Assembly: GCA_902761905.1 (NCBI GenBank)
Contig: CACWMK010000026.1
Span: 1 to 43,989 of the forward strand
From: an uncultured Prevotellaceae bacterium
GTDB taxonomy: Bacteria > Bacteroidota > Bacteroidia > Bacteroidales > Bacteroidaceae
DNA: 43,989 nt
Reading direction: 5' to 3'
Positions within the stretch are counted from its first letter, which is position 1; each line of letters begins with the position of its first letter. Below are positions 26,276-34,522 of the stretch, in pieces. The notes beneath the pieces are model-generated. The model saw nothing but the letters and a program-made list of their open reading frames with translations, ran no database searches and was not told where the DNA came from. The position numbers were made by a program, and so were the translations under genes.

Positions 26276-28207
26276 TTATCTTACCGACAAAGCCAGTCTG
26301 AATCCTACTTCCATACGTCGCCTGCGCTGATCGTACATAAAACGGTTGGTGATACGGCTGTATCTTGTATCGCAATCGTAAGCTCCACCACGGATGGTAT
26401 GGAAATTGTTTGAAGGCTTGCTTGTTGGCGTCTTACGATACCAATCGTCGCAGAACTCCCACACATTGCCCGACATATCATAGAGTCCAAGTTCGTTAGG
26501 TTTCAACTGAGCCACGGGTTTGTGATGGTCGTCAAAATCGTTCTCCATGGTATAGGCCACCTCCTTGGGATTGTTGCTACCCGCATAAAGATAGCCTCTA
26601 GACTTACGTCCTCCTTTGGCGGCATACTCCCATTCTGCCTCAGTAGGCAAGCGGAATACCAGTCCTGTCATTTTGTTCAACTTGGCAATGAACTCCTTAC
26701 ACTGGTCGTAGGTGATATACTCCACAGGCATCTTGGCACCTTTCTGTTTCGAGTTATTCTCGGGCATGATGGCATCCCATAGCTCCTGAGTCACCTCAGT
26801 TTCGCCCATATAGAAACTCTTCACTGCCACCTTACGGCGCACCTCATCGGCATCAGCCAGCGTATCGCCAGGCAATGCACCCATCATAAAGTTTCCGCCT
26901 TCTACTAACCGCATTCTATAAGTTACTCCCTTCACCTTCAATACGCGTAGGCCTGGAGTGGTTTGCGCCTGCATGCCCAGAGGAAGCAGGAACAGCAGGA
27001 AAAGCAGTGCCCCTCTCAACTTCTGACTTTCCACTTTTATCTCTGAACCTTCCTCAGGACCTATAGCCCACCACAGCATACGGAGCCAGCAGAAGAAGTA
27101 GGTGTACACGTCAACCCAGTAGGTTCTGTGTATATATTCGTGCAACCACGCAGGACAAAGGACATCAGTTGGCAGTATGCAGAAGTTGACTACCAGCAAC
27201 CAGAACAGCGTCCAATCAATCCACGTACGCTTATTACGAAGCCAGAATGCCATAGCATAGAATGGGAAAGTAATAATATAGGTATGTGTTTCAGGACAAT
27301 CGCTGAACAGAATCATAAAACCAGTCAGAACACCAAGTGCCTGTACTTTAAAACTAAACTCTCTCCATCGTTTGTATCTGAAAAAGAAGGCTACTGCCAA
27401 CAATGAGAATACAACTATCTGTACCATTCGGTAGTTAGGCAGCAGCAGAGGTTTCATGCCACGCGCAAAGAGAATGCCTACAAAGTCAGAGTCGCTATGA
27501 TGACTTGCTATCATATCGAACATCTGTTGATAAAGAACAAAAGGATTATCGAAGTTCTGGTTTAATAATGGCAGGCACACCAACAAGCAACCGAATACCA
27601 ATGCCAAACTCAGATTACGCCATACCTTGGGATAGCACAACAATATAGCCAGTTCAGCCGCTCCATACACCTTTGTTGTAGCAGAGATCATAATCAACAG
27701 CACAGCCCAGACAGGCTTGTTGCGTTCTAACAGTATGAATGCAAAGATATAGATATAAGCAACAATTATATTATGCTGGTAGCAGAATACAGTCTGAAGC
27801 AACACCGACAGGAGGAAAAGGAATATCCAGTGCTTGTATTTATCCAGTTGTTGTGGCAGCATTTTTATAGCTAAGGCAAACAGGCTATAATTACCAATAT
27901 TCCACACGTACGGACCTAACCACCAAGGCAGATAGAATATGGGGGCGAACAGTACGCTGAATACAGGCGAATACAGAAAGTAGATGGCATGTGCCTGAGC
28001 ATACTCCATATTGTAGGGCGAAAGCCCCTCCCAGAACATACGCGTCGAGTCCTGGTAGTCGAAATAGTTTGTATTGCGCCCTCGTGCCACCTCTAAGGTT
28101 GTGGCCAGCAACACCACTGCCAACCCCAGAAAGAACACACATGTAGGGTTAGAGAAGAACCACTTAAAGGCATTTATTACTTTCTTCACCGCTATATCAC
28201 TTTTCAA
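26276..28207 (-). CDS. GT87-type membrane glycosyltransferase fused to a SUMF1-like (FGE-sulfatase) domain
   Basis: This 643-residue protein joins two units normally found separately. Residues 1 to about 380 form a polytopic GT87/DUF2029-like enzyme (polyprenyl-linked mannosyltransferase type; early LSPYNMEYAQAH). After an EGSEIKVESQK linker, residues 397-415 form a signal-peptide-like segment (RGALLFLLFLLPLGMQAQ). The rest is a SUMF1/formylglycine-generating-enzyme-like domain: EGGNFMMGA, ETEVTQELWDA, FRLPTEAEWEYAA, GNVWEFCDDWY, IRGGAYDC. Only one Cys is near the FGE active-site position, so sulfatase-activating activity is unlikely. It overlaps the upstream GT2 gene by 11 bp. The TTG at 27019 is a possible internal start for the second unit. 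Confidence 0.8.
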   Translation of the reverse strand: MKSDIAVKKVINAFKWFFSNPTCVFFLGLAVVLLATTLEVARGRNTNYFDYQDSTRMFWEGLSPYNMEYAQAHAIYFLYSPVFSVLFAPIFYLPWWLGPYVWNIGNYSLFALAIKMLPQQLDKYKHWIFLFLLSVLLQTVFCYQHNIIVAYIYIFAFILLERNKPVWAVLLIMISATTKVYGAAELAILLCYPKVWRNLSLALVFGCLLVCLPLLNQNFDNPFVLYQQMFDMIASHHSDSDFVGILFARGMKPLLLPNYRMVQIVVFSLLAVAFFFRYKRWREFSFKVQALGVLTGFMILFSDCPETHTYIITFPFYAMAFWLRNKRTWIDWTLFWLLVVNFCILPTDVLCPAWLHEYIHRTYWVDVYTYFFCWLRMLWWAIGPEEGSEIKVESQKLRGALLFLLFLLPLGMQAQTTPGLRVLKVKGVTYRMRLVEGGNFMMGALPGDTLADADEVRRKVAVKSFYMGETEVTQELWDAIMPENNSKQKGAKMPVEYITYDQCKEFIAKLNKMTGLVFRLPTEAEWEYAAKGGRKSRGYLYAGSNNPKEVAYTMENDFDDHHKPVAQLKPNELGLYDMSGNVWEFCDDWYRKTPTSKPSNNFHTIRGGAYDCDTRYSRITNRFMYDQRRRRMEVGFRLALSVR

Positions 28208-29126
28208 AGTTCAACTTTTCCGATATCAAGTATGTAGGACGGTGCTTCACCTCATCAAAAATGCTTCCTACATAAACTGCGATTATACCAACAATCATAA
28301 TCATGATACCAGCAATGAACCACATAGATACGAACAGCGTGATCCATCCGCTTATCTCCTCATCCATACACATGGTCTTGACTACAAGTACGATTGCAGC
28401 AATTATAGCCAGCAGGGTAATAAGCGTGCCGAAATATACAATGAGTCGCAACGACTTTGTAGAGAAACTTACGGCTGTGCTTACTGCCAGTTCTATACGT
28501 TTCTTTATCGAGTACGACGACTTTTTTCCATCTGTCCTTACTGCATGTTCTACGTCTACCTTCGCAGTCTTAAAGCCCACCCATTGAGTCATCAGCGGGT
28601 AGTAGCGGCGATAGTCGCCCATCTGGGCCATAGCATCGATTACTTTATGGCTAAAGATGGCGAACTCGGCCACAGCCTCGTCCTGCTGGGTGTCGGTAAG
28701 GAATCCCATAAGACTGTTGAACACCTGCGAGCCCTTAGTCATGAAATATGTATCAGGTCGATTCTGGCGTGTGGCATATACTATGTCATAGCCCTCTTTT
28801 GCCTTCATGTACAGGTTGCGAATCTGCGACGGAGGGTTCTGCAGATCACAATCAAGTGTTACCACATAGTTGCCTTGTGCCACGTCGTAACCAGCATTTA
28901 GCGCACTCTGCTGTCCAAAGTTACGACTCAGGAATACTCCTTTCACATGGGGATCGTTAGCACAGATGTCGCGAATAATCTCGCGGCTGTTGTCAGGACT
29001 GCAGTCCTCAACCAATATTATCTCATAGCTATCGGTGAGTTGAGACACTGTCTCCGTAATCTGCTCAACTAATTGCTTTAATAAAGTGGGAGCACCATAA
29101 CAGGGGCTGACAACTGATATTTCCAT
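28197..29126 (-). CDS. GT2 polyprenyl-phosphate glycosyltransferase (DPM1/GtrB-like)
   Basis: The 309-residue protein has a GT2 catalytic domain (EISVVSPCYGAP at the start, LVEDCSPDNS, then TLDCDLQNPP with the DxD) followed by two C-terminal membrane helices ending VGIIAVYVGSIFDEVKHRPTY. GtrB/DPM1-like enzymes load a sugar onto polyprenyl phosphate for flipping and transfer in the periplasm. It is co-directional with the GT87-SUMF gene, which could use the lipid-linked sugar; a GtrA-like flippase is at 33012. Start ATG at 29126 was chosen; the longer in-frame start at 29171 overlaps the -7 element at 29161-29168. Confidence 0.87.
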   Translation of the reverse strand: MEISVVSPCYGAPTLLKQLVEQITETVSQLTDSYEIILVEDCSPDNSREIIRDICANDPHVKGVFLSRNFGQQSALNAGYDVAQGNYVVTLDCDLQNPPSQIRNLYMKAKEGYDIVYATRQNRPDTYFMTKGSQVFNSLMGFLTDTQQDEAVAEFAIFSHKVIDAMAQMGDYRRYYPLMTQWVGFKTAKVDVEHAVRTDGKKSSYSIKKRIELAVSTAVSFSTKSLRLIVYFGTLITLLAIIAAIVLVVKTMCMDEEISGWITLFVSMWFIAGIMIMIVGIIAVYVGSIFDEVKHRPTYLISEKLNFEK

Positions 29127-29160
29127 ACACTTATTGTTTATTCGTTGTTGTTTCAATGTG

Positions 29161-29168
29161 CAAAGGTA
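29161..29168 (-). promoter_or_regulatory. Putative -7 element for the GT2/GT87-SUMF operon
   Basis: Minus-strand TACCTTTG lies 34 nt before the GT2 ATG (29126). The -33 element is not clear. Confidence 0.5.
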
Positions 29169-29260
29169 CAAAAATATTTTGGTTCTTTACTCGTTTTTTC
29201 GCAAATTTCCCTTCAAAAATGACGAATTATCTCTGTCTCGGGGAAAAAAGAACATATTTC

Positions 29261-29292
29261 TTTGTATTATTCCTCAACTTTTCGTAATTTTG
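29261..29292 (+). promoter_or_regulatory. Promoter for the second GT87-like gene
   Basis: TTTG (29261-29264) and TAATTTTG (29285-29292) are separated by 20 nt. The ATG at 29301 is 8 nt after the -7 element. Confidence 0.75.
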
Positions 29293-29300
29293 CACGCAGT

Positions 29301-30461
29301 ATGAAAAAAATAACTGCTTTCTTTGCCAAGCCATTCTTCCACGACTACCGCACCCTGTTCGGATTGTGGATGCTGTTACCCATCATCATGTGGATTATGA
29401 AGATGACTCGCGCCAACAACTACAATATCTATCGCGGATCATTTTGGAATGCAGTAAGGGGATGGAACCTCTACCTACCTAATCCAGCAGAGTATGGTGA
29501 TATGCACCATTACGGACCAGTTTTTTCTTTGCTCTTTGCACCCTTTGCAATAGGTCCAAAATGGATTGGACTGCTGTTATGGGGCATTGTGCTAACGCTG
29601 TTCCTCTATTGGGCTATCCGCAAGTCACAGTTTACCAAATACCAACAACTCTTTATTCTCTGGTTTTGTGCACACGAGATGCTGACAGCCCTCTTTATGC
29701 AGCAGTTCAACATAGCCATAGCAGCCACCATTCTGCTGGCCTACTATCTGATAGAGAGAGAGAGAGACTTTTGGGCAGCGTTCTTCATTATGCTTGGCAC
29801 CTTTGTAAAGGCATATAGCATTGTAGGACTGGCATTCTTCTTCTTTTCAAAACATAAGGGAAAGTTCATAGCTGCCCTTTTATTCTGGGCTGTCGTGATG
29901 TTTGTGGCTCCCATGCCTTTCTTCCATGGTTGGGACTATATTGTTAGTCAGTACCATGAATGGTATATCTCGCTTTCTAACAAGAATGCAGAGAATGCGG
30001 TGAATATCATGAATAACATTTCGCTATTGGGTATGGTGCATCGTATCTCGGGCTATTGGTTCAACGACCTGTGGCTCATTGTGCCAGGGGTGGTGCTGTT
30101 TGCATTACCTTACCTGCGCATCTCGCAATATCAGCATGTGGCTTTCCGCCAGACAGTGCTCGCCTCAGCCATGATGATTATCGTACTCTTCTCTACAGGT
30201 AGCGAGTCGAGTGGCTATATCACACCACTGATAGGTGTTGTAATATGGTACACGGCAGTTCCTTGGAAGCGCACTAAGTGGGATGTTGCACTTCTGGTAT
30301 TTGTATTCATCCTTAGCAGCATGTCGCCCAGCGACCTTTTTCCGGCCTATCTGCGCCGTGAGTTCGTACAGCCTTACGCCCTAAAGGCCCTACCGGTAAC
30401 CATTGTTTGGTTTAAGCTATGCTACGAGATGCTGACCAAGGACTATGCTCAGCAAGACTAA
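29301..30461 (+). CDS. GT87-type polytopic membrane glycosyltransferase
   Basis: The 386-residue protein is mostly hydrophobic with about ten predicted spans and resembles DUF2029/GT87 mannosyltransferases that use polyprenyl-linked sugars on the outer face of the inner membrane. It shares layout with the N-terminal half of the protein at 26276-28207: a GWNLYLPNPAEYGDMHHYGPVFSLLFAP-like early loop versus LSPYNMEYAQAH...YSPVFSVLFAP, then LFMQQFNIAIA versus CYQHNIIVAYI. They are therefore divergent paralogues on opposite strands. Start is ATG at 29301, after the promoter. It ends with a 4-bp convergent overlap with the next GT2 gene. Confidence 0.78.
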   Translation: MKKITAFFAKPFFHDYRTLFGLWMLLPIIMWIMKMTRANNYNIYRGSFWNAVRGWNLYLPNPAEYGDMHHYGPVFSLLFAPFAIGPKWIGLLLWGIVLTLFLYWAIRKSQFTKYQQLFILWFCAHEMLTALFMQQFNIAIAATILLAYYLIERERDFWAAFFIMLGTFVKAYSIVGLAFFFFSKHKGKFIAALLFWAVVMFVAPMPFFHGWDYIVSQYHEWYISLSNKNAENAVNIMNNISLLGMVHRISGYWFNDLWLIVPGVVLFALPYLRISQYQHVAFRQTVLASAMMIIVLFSTGSESSGYITPLIGVVIWYTAVPWKRTKWDVALLVFVFILSSMSPSDLFPAYLRREFVQPYALKALPVTIVWFKLCYEMLTKDYAQQD

Positions 30462-31219
30462 AGATACTTAGAAACACCATTTGCACACCATGTCGAGCGG
30501 TTATTCTCTGTTTGACATTGCAAATCGTAATTATGAGATTTGCTTCCCATTGATGGCGCATTGTGATATATATGTTTAATGACTCCTCCAAATTTGAGTC
30601 TTTTCTCTTTAACACCTTTGAACAGGAGTCTGAAAACAAACTCTCTGTCTTCATGTCCCCATCCTACAATGTCTTCGTTATATCCGTTGACCGATACAAA
30701 ATCTTCTCTCCAAAAGGCCAAATTACAACCACGCACATGACGGACAGAGAACTTTGGTCTATAGTTAGCAATGGCATTACGCAACCATCCGATTCGCATA
30801 AGATTAACATAATGTGAAGGTCGTACAGAACCATCTTCCTGCAGCATTACACGACTTCCGCATACAAAGAAGCCTTTCTTCATTACTTCAATATGGTCCT
30901 GAATAAAATGTCGCTCCGGTATAACATCCCCGTCAATCTCAATGATGTAATCTCCTGAAGCCTGAGCTATGGCCTTATTAAGGATTATTGTTCTTCGAAA
31001 TCCATCATCTTCGTGCCAAACATGAATAAGTGGCATCGGGAAGTATTTTCGTATGCTGTCAATATATTCTTTGGTATCAGAGCGCGACCCATCATCAGCG
31101 ATTATAATCTCATCAGGTAAAATCGTTTGTTGGAGGACTCCATCTATCACGCGTTTTAGTGCATCAACCCAGTTGTAAGTTGAAATGAGAAGGGTAATTT
31201 TTGGTCTATTTTCAATCAT
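30458..31219 (-). CDS. GT2 glycosyltransferase with galactosyltransferase-like C-terminal domain
   Basis: The 253-residue soluble GT2 enzyme has the nucleotide-binding start ITLLISTYNWVDAL, IIADDGSRSDT, the metal motif EIDGDVIPE, and a Glyco_transf_7C-like region (VRGCNLAFWREDF, then NEDIVGWGHEDREF, whose acidic residues are typical of the catalytic base). It probably adds one sugar to a cell-surface glycan. It converges on the GT87 gene with a 4-bp overlap. Upstream is an unusually long non-coding stretch (31220-31779). Confidence 0.85.
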   Translation of the reverse strand: MIENRPKITLLISTYNWVDALKRVIDGVLQQTILPDEIIIADDGSRSDTKEYIDSIRKYFPMPLIHVWHEDDGFRRTIILNKAIAQASGDYIIEIDGDVIPERHFIQDHIEVMKKGFFVCGSRVMLQEDGSVRPSHYVNLMRIGWLRNAIANYRPKFSVRHVRGCNLAFWREDFVSVNGYNEDIVGWGHEDREFVFRLLFKGVKEKRLKFGGVIKHIYHNAPSMGSKSHNYDLQCQTENNRSTWCANGVSKYL

Positions 31220-31408
31220 ATCAGTCTTTCGACATTCTGACTGACACCCACCCGTCAGAGGATTACTATCTCAATGCTGACATACGAAAAAACGGGGTAT
31301 CCTCATCTGCCCGTCCCGCTATCTGAGGCCTTCCACAGCCCAACCAGTGAACGAACAGAGTCTGAATACCCACGCCGATAAGTATACAATGCACCCTTAA
31401 GTGTGCAT

Positions 31409-31437
31409 GAGGGCATTGTTAAGTACAATTAGCCCTC
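31409..31437. other. Two-stage hairpin in the non-coding interval
   Basis: GAGGGC (31409-31414) and ATTGT (31415-31419) pair with ACAAT (31425-31429) and GCCCTC (31432-31437) around a 5-nt loop, with a 2-nt bulge. It has no T tract, so it is not an obvious terminator. A second hairpin lies directly beside it at 31390-31407. Confidence 0.6.
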
Positions 31438-31604
31438 GGCACACTCCGGGAGTTTATATCTCACCCCGTAGCATTCACCTCCGCTGTTGCTCTTGACTGG
31501 TTTATCTGTATTGTGGAAGTTTCAGATAGCCAAAAACAAAGCATCAATGACGCTTATTCCGTAATGTCATGTCCACCTCATGCCAGGCATAAGTATAGAC
31601 TTTG

Positions 31605-31612
31605 CAAAAGTA
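31605..31612 (-). promoter_or_regulatory. Putative -7 element upstream of the long leader
   Basis: TACTTTTG on the minus strand fits TAnnTTTG; no -33 TTTG is visible at 19-21 nt. If real, it starts a leader of roughly 380 nt before the GT2 gene. Confidence 0.3.
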
Positions 31613-31779
31613 TACATTATTATTATAAAAGACGAAAAGGAAGATTACAATTTGCATTTTTTAGCAATCAGCACACAACCTATCAACCACAGGAAAAGTC
31701 ACCCCCTTTGTACAAAAGACTTTCAGAAGATTTCTTGAGAGATGAGAGATTTTTTTGCAAAATAAAAAAAAGGATTCAA

Positions 31780-32898
31780 TTAAAGGGCTTTACGGATCAA
31801 CTTCACAATCTTCTGTATCTCGTCGTCCGTCAACTCATAGTACAATGGCAGACGTACCAACGTGTCAGCATACCTATCACAGTTGACAAGTTCTCGTCCA
31901 TCGTGTTTATCATTATAATAGGCACTAGAGTGCAGAGGCAGATAGTGGAACGTGGTCTGTACCCCATTGTTCTTCAGAAAGTTCATCAAGTCGGTACGAG
32001 CCTTCAGCGATGGACAGAGCAAATAATACATGTGGTAGTTGTTTGTAGCATAGTCTGGCAACTCTGGAAGCATGTACCCTGCTGGCAGATGACCACGCAG
32101 TCCCTTATCATAGCTTTCCCATATGTGGCGTCGTTTACCTTGGATATCATCAAGTTGTTCCAGTTGTGCCCAAAGGAAGGCAGCATTGAACTCAGAAGGC
32201 AGGAATGACGATCCCATGTCGCACCATCCATATTTATTCACCATACCCCGATAGAACTCGGCACGGTTAGTACCCTTTTCCCATATAATCTCCGAGCGGC
32301 GTACATAGCGCTCGTCGTTTACTACCAGCATACCGCCCTCGCCGCAGTTAATGTTCTTGGTCTCGTGGAACGAGAAGGCAGCCAAATGGCCTATGCCTCC
32401 CAACGGACGTCCCTTGTAAAAAGAATCAATGCTATGAGCGGCATCTTCAACCACCAACAGGTTGTGTTCTTCTGCCAATGCCATAATGCGATCCATATCG
32501 CAAGCCACACCGGCATAATGAACCACCACTATTACACGAGTCCTCTCGTTGATAAGCGGTGCGATCTGCTCCACCGTCATATTCGGATTATCCTCACCGC
32601 TGTCTGCAAATACTACTTTTGCCCCTTCACGTAAGAAGGCAATTGCTGTAGAAACAAAGGTGTATGAAGGTACGATAACCTCATCGCCAGGTTTTAACTC
32701 ACACAGCATGGCACACATCTCCAGCGCGTCGGTACCCGATGTGGTAAGCAGACACTTGCGGAAACCATAGCGTTTTTCAAAAAAACCGTGGCACAGTTTG
32801 GTAAATTGTCCATTACCTGACATCGTTGTTGATTGGCACACCTCTTGTATATAACTAAGCTCACGACCTGAGCAATAGGGCTTATTAAATGGTATCAT
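31780..32898 (-). CDS. wecE: dTDP-4-amino-4,6-dideoxygalactose transaminase (WecE/RffA type)
   Basis: The 372-residue PLP-dependent DegT/DnrJ/EryC1/StrS-family aminotransferase follows E. coli WecE/RffA closely over long stretches: MIPFN start, GDEVIVPSYTFVSTA, TRVIVVVHYAGVACDMD, VVEDAAHS, FSFHETKN with the PLP Lys181, and EKGTNRAEFYRGMV. It would make the aminosugar nucleotide dTDP-Fuc4N from dTDP-4-keto-6-deoxyglucose. The dTDP-sugar synthesis genes are not in this window. A putative -7 element (32926-32933) precedes it, and it is divergent from the gtrA-GT4 pair. Confidence 0.9.
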   Translation of the reverse strand: MIPFNKPYCSGRELSYIQEVCQSTTMSGNGQFTKLCHGFFEKRYGFRKCLLTTSGTDALEMCAMLCELKPGDEVIVPSYTFVSTAIAFLREGAKVVFADSGEDNPNMTVEQIAPLINERTRVIVVVHYAGVACDMDRIMALAEEHNLLVVEDAAHSIDSFYKGRPLGGIGHLAAFSFHETKNINCGEGGMLVVNDERYVRRSEIIWEKGTNRAEFYRGMVNKYGWCDMGSSFLPSEFNAAFLWAQLEQLDDIQGKRRHIWESYDKGLRGHLPAGYMLPELPDYATNNYHMYYLLCPSLKARTDLMNFLKNNGVQTTFHYLPLHSSAYYNDKHDGRELVNCDRYADTLVRLPLYYELTDDEIQKIVKLIRKAL

Positions 32899-32925
32899 AC
32901 ATTTATATTTCTAACAATTTGATTG

Positions 32926-32933
32926 CAAAGATA
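32926..32933 (-). promoter_or_regulatory. Putative -7 element for wecE
   Basis: Minus-strand TATCTTTG lies 27 nt before the wecE ATG. The -33 region carries only ATTG at a slightly short distance. Confidence 0.4.
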
Positions 32934-32985
32934 CAAACTTTTTTTGTTTTTCAATGATTTTTCTCCTATTTTCGTTTTTTTTGTT

Positions 32986-32993
32986 TAACTTTG
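32986..32993 (+). promoter_or_regulatory. Putative -7 element for gtrA-GT4
   Basis: TAACTTTG lies 18 nt before the chosen GtrA ATG at 33012; the -33 half is weak. Confidence 0.4.
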
Positions 32994-33011
32994 CAATCAA
33001 AATCAATATTG

Positions 33012-33401
33012 ATGCATCAAAAGAAGGAAACACTAGGACAGATAATGAGGTTTGGTGTCGTGGGCGCAGTGTCTACGGCCATCCACCTTTCTATTTACTG
33101 GCTTTTACAGCATTTCATCAATGTCAACATAGCCTATTCGGCTGGTTATTTCTTAAGTTTTCTGGCCAATTATTACCTCTCAGCCCACTTCACATTCCAC
33201 GAACGCACTTCGGCTCGCAATGGTGCCGGATTTGCAGGAGCACACATATTCAATTACTTTCTGCAGATAGGACTATTCAATTTCTTCCTGTGGATTGGTC
33301 TTCACCGACTGCTGGCTCCATTTGCAGTATTAATGATAGCTGTGCCAACAAACTTTGTCATTGTGCGTTTCGTATTTAAACACTTCTCACGTAAAGCATG
33401 A
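33012..33401 (+). CDS. GtrA-like membrane flippase
   Basis: The 129-residue protein has four hydrophobic helices and the GtrA start pattern (GQIMRFGVVGAVSTAIHLSI), then NYYLSAHFTFHE and a final NFVIVRFVFKH. GtrA-like proteins are thought to flip polyprenyl-phosphate-linked sugars for O-antigen or wall glycan modification. A natural partner is the GtrB/DPM1-like enzyme at 28197-29126. ATG at 33012 was chosen, downstream of the -7 element. It overlaps the GT4 gene by 4 bp (ATGA). Confidence 0.85.
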   Translation: MHQKKETLGQIMRFGVVGAVSTAIHLSIYWLLQHFINVNIAYSAGYFLSFLANYYLSAHFTFHERTSARNGAGFAGAHIFNYFLQIGLFNFFLWIGLHRLLAPFAVLMIAVPTNFVIVRFVFKHFSRKA

Positions 33402-34522
33402 CTACAAGCATACTTAATATAGGTATCGATGCCAAGCGCATAGTTCGCAACGGCACAGGTCTGGGTTCTTACGGCCGCACACTGGTCAACGATCTGGCCC
33501 AGTATCCCCTGCGCCTCAACCTATATGCCCCCGACCGTGGCCGCGATGACCTCCGCACACAAGTCGAAGGTCACGACAACGTATCATTTCTCTTTCCTCA
33601 TTCCTCATTCCACTTTCCTCTTTCAAAGTCCTTTTGGCGCAGTCGTGGTATCGTTGCCGATCTTAAGCGCGACGGCATACAGCTGTACCATGGTCTATCA
33701 GGCGAGCTACCCATAGGCATCCGTCGCAGTGGCATCAAGAGCGTGGTCACCATCCACGACCTTATCTTCCTGCGCCACCCAGAGTTCTACAATCCTATCG
33801 ATGTGCAGATATACAAGTGGAAGTTCCATCAGACGATAAAGGAGGCCGACCATATCATAGCCATCAGCGAGTGCACCAAGCGCGACATATTGGAATACGG
33901 AGGCAAACTGGTTTCCGAGGATAACATCACCCTCATATACCAGTCGTGTGCCCAGCGTTTTGCTCCATCAGCCATTAGCAAACACCCATCACCCACCACC
34001 CGTTACGTCCTGAGTGTCGGTTCCATCGAACCACGCAAAAATACCATGCTGGCACTCAAGGCCCTGCACCATCTGCCCGATGATATATCACTGGTGCTTG
34101 TAGGTCGCCACACGGCCTATACCGACAAACTCACGCAGTATGCCCGCACCAACGGTCTTGAGCATCGCTTGCGCATACTCCATGGTGTGCCCGATGCCGA
34201 TCTGCCTGCACTATATGCCGATGCCGAGGCGTTTGTATATCCCAGTGTCTACGAGGGTTTTGGCATACCTATCATCGAGGCCATCCGTTGCGGTCTGCCC
34301 GTAGTAGCTTGCACAGGCAGCTGTCTCGAAGAGGCTGGCGGACCTGATAGTCTATACGTTGAGCCCGACGATGCCGAGGGTATGGCCGACGCCATCCGTC
34401 GCTGTCTTAATGGTGCCGATGGTCGTCAGGAGCGCATTCAGCGCAGTCAGGATTACATCAAGCGTTTCGATGGCAAGGATGTAGCTGGCCGAGTATTCCA
34501 GCTATACCAACAACTACTTTAG
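33398..34522 (+). CDS. GT4 family glycosyltransferase
   Basis: The 374-residue GT-B fold enzyme has an N-terminal acceptor domain with RNGTGLGSYGRTLV and a C-terminal Glycos_transf_1 domain: SVGSIEPRKNTMLALKAL and the UDP/GDP-sugar binding motif YPSVYEGFGIPIIEAIRCG with the EX7E pattern. It is soluble, probably cytoplasmic. An odd point is a pyrimidine-rich low-complexity stretch at about 33588-33632, coding FLFPHSSFHFPLSKS between the early strands. It is translationally coupled to gtrA and ends in a 4-bp convergent overlap with the HhH barrel gene. Confidence 0.9.
   Translation: MTTSILNIGIDAKRIVRNGTGLGSYGRTLVNDLAQYPLRLNLYAPDRGRDDLRTQVEGHDNVSFLFPHSSFHFPLSKSFWRSRGIVADLKRDGIQLYHGLSGELPIGIRRSGIKSVVTIHDLIFLRHPEFYNPIDVQIYKWKFHQTIKEADHIIAISECTKRDILEYGGKLVSEDNITLIYQSCAQRFAPSAISKHPSPTTRYVLSVGSIEPRKNTMLALKALHHLPDDISLVLVGRHTAYTDKLTQYARTNGLEHRLRILHGVPDADLPALYADAEAFVYPSVYEGFGIPIIEAIRCGLPVVACTGSCLEEAGGPDSLYVEPDDAEGMADAIRRCLNGADGRQERIQRSQDYIKRFDGKDVAGRVFQLYQQLL

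Larger units (their letters stand above)
31220..31779. other. Long non-coding interval with hairpins and a putative leftward -7 element
   Basis: No convincing protein gene is found in this 560-bp interval. A minus-strand TACTTTTG (31605-31612) would give the GT2 gene at 30458 a leader of nearly 400 nt. Within it are two adjacent hairpins: 31390-31407 (TGCAC/GTGCA) and 31409-31437 (GAGGGC/GCCCTC plus inner ATTGT/ACAAT). A frame without ATG stays open on the minus strand from 31418 to 31266. The segment may be a structured leader, a small RNA, or a remnant of a mobile or repeated element; the sequence alone does not decide. Confidence 0.4.

Noticed and set aside
26276-27019. True formylglycine-generating enzyme activating the neighbouring sulfatase-like proteins
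   Set aside because: Only one Cys is seen near the active-site position, and the LTA-synthase-type enzymes use Thr or Ser directly and do not need formylglycine.
28074-28901. 275-residue open frame on the plus strand
   Set aside because: It is antisense to the GT2 and GT87-SUMF genes and its sequence is Cys/His/Tyr-rich without any domain.
31266-31418. Minus-strand frame of 51 codons in the long leader (ends RMSALR)
   Set aside because: It has no ATG near its beginning and no recognised family; kept only as part of the leader description.
31513-32208. 231-residue open frame running into wecE from the non-coding interval
   Set aside because: Most of it is antisense to wecE and the remainder shows no domain or promoter.
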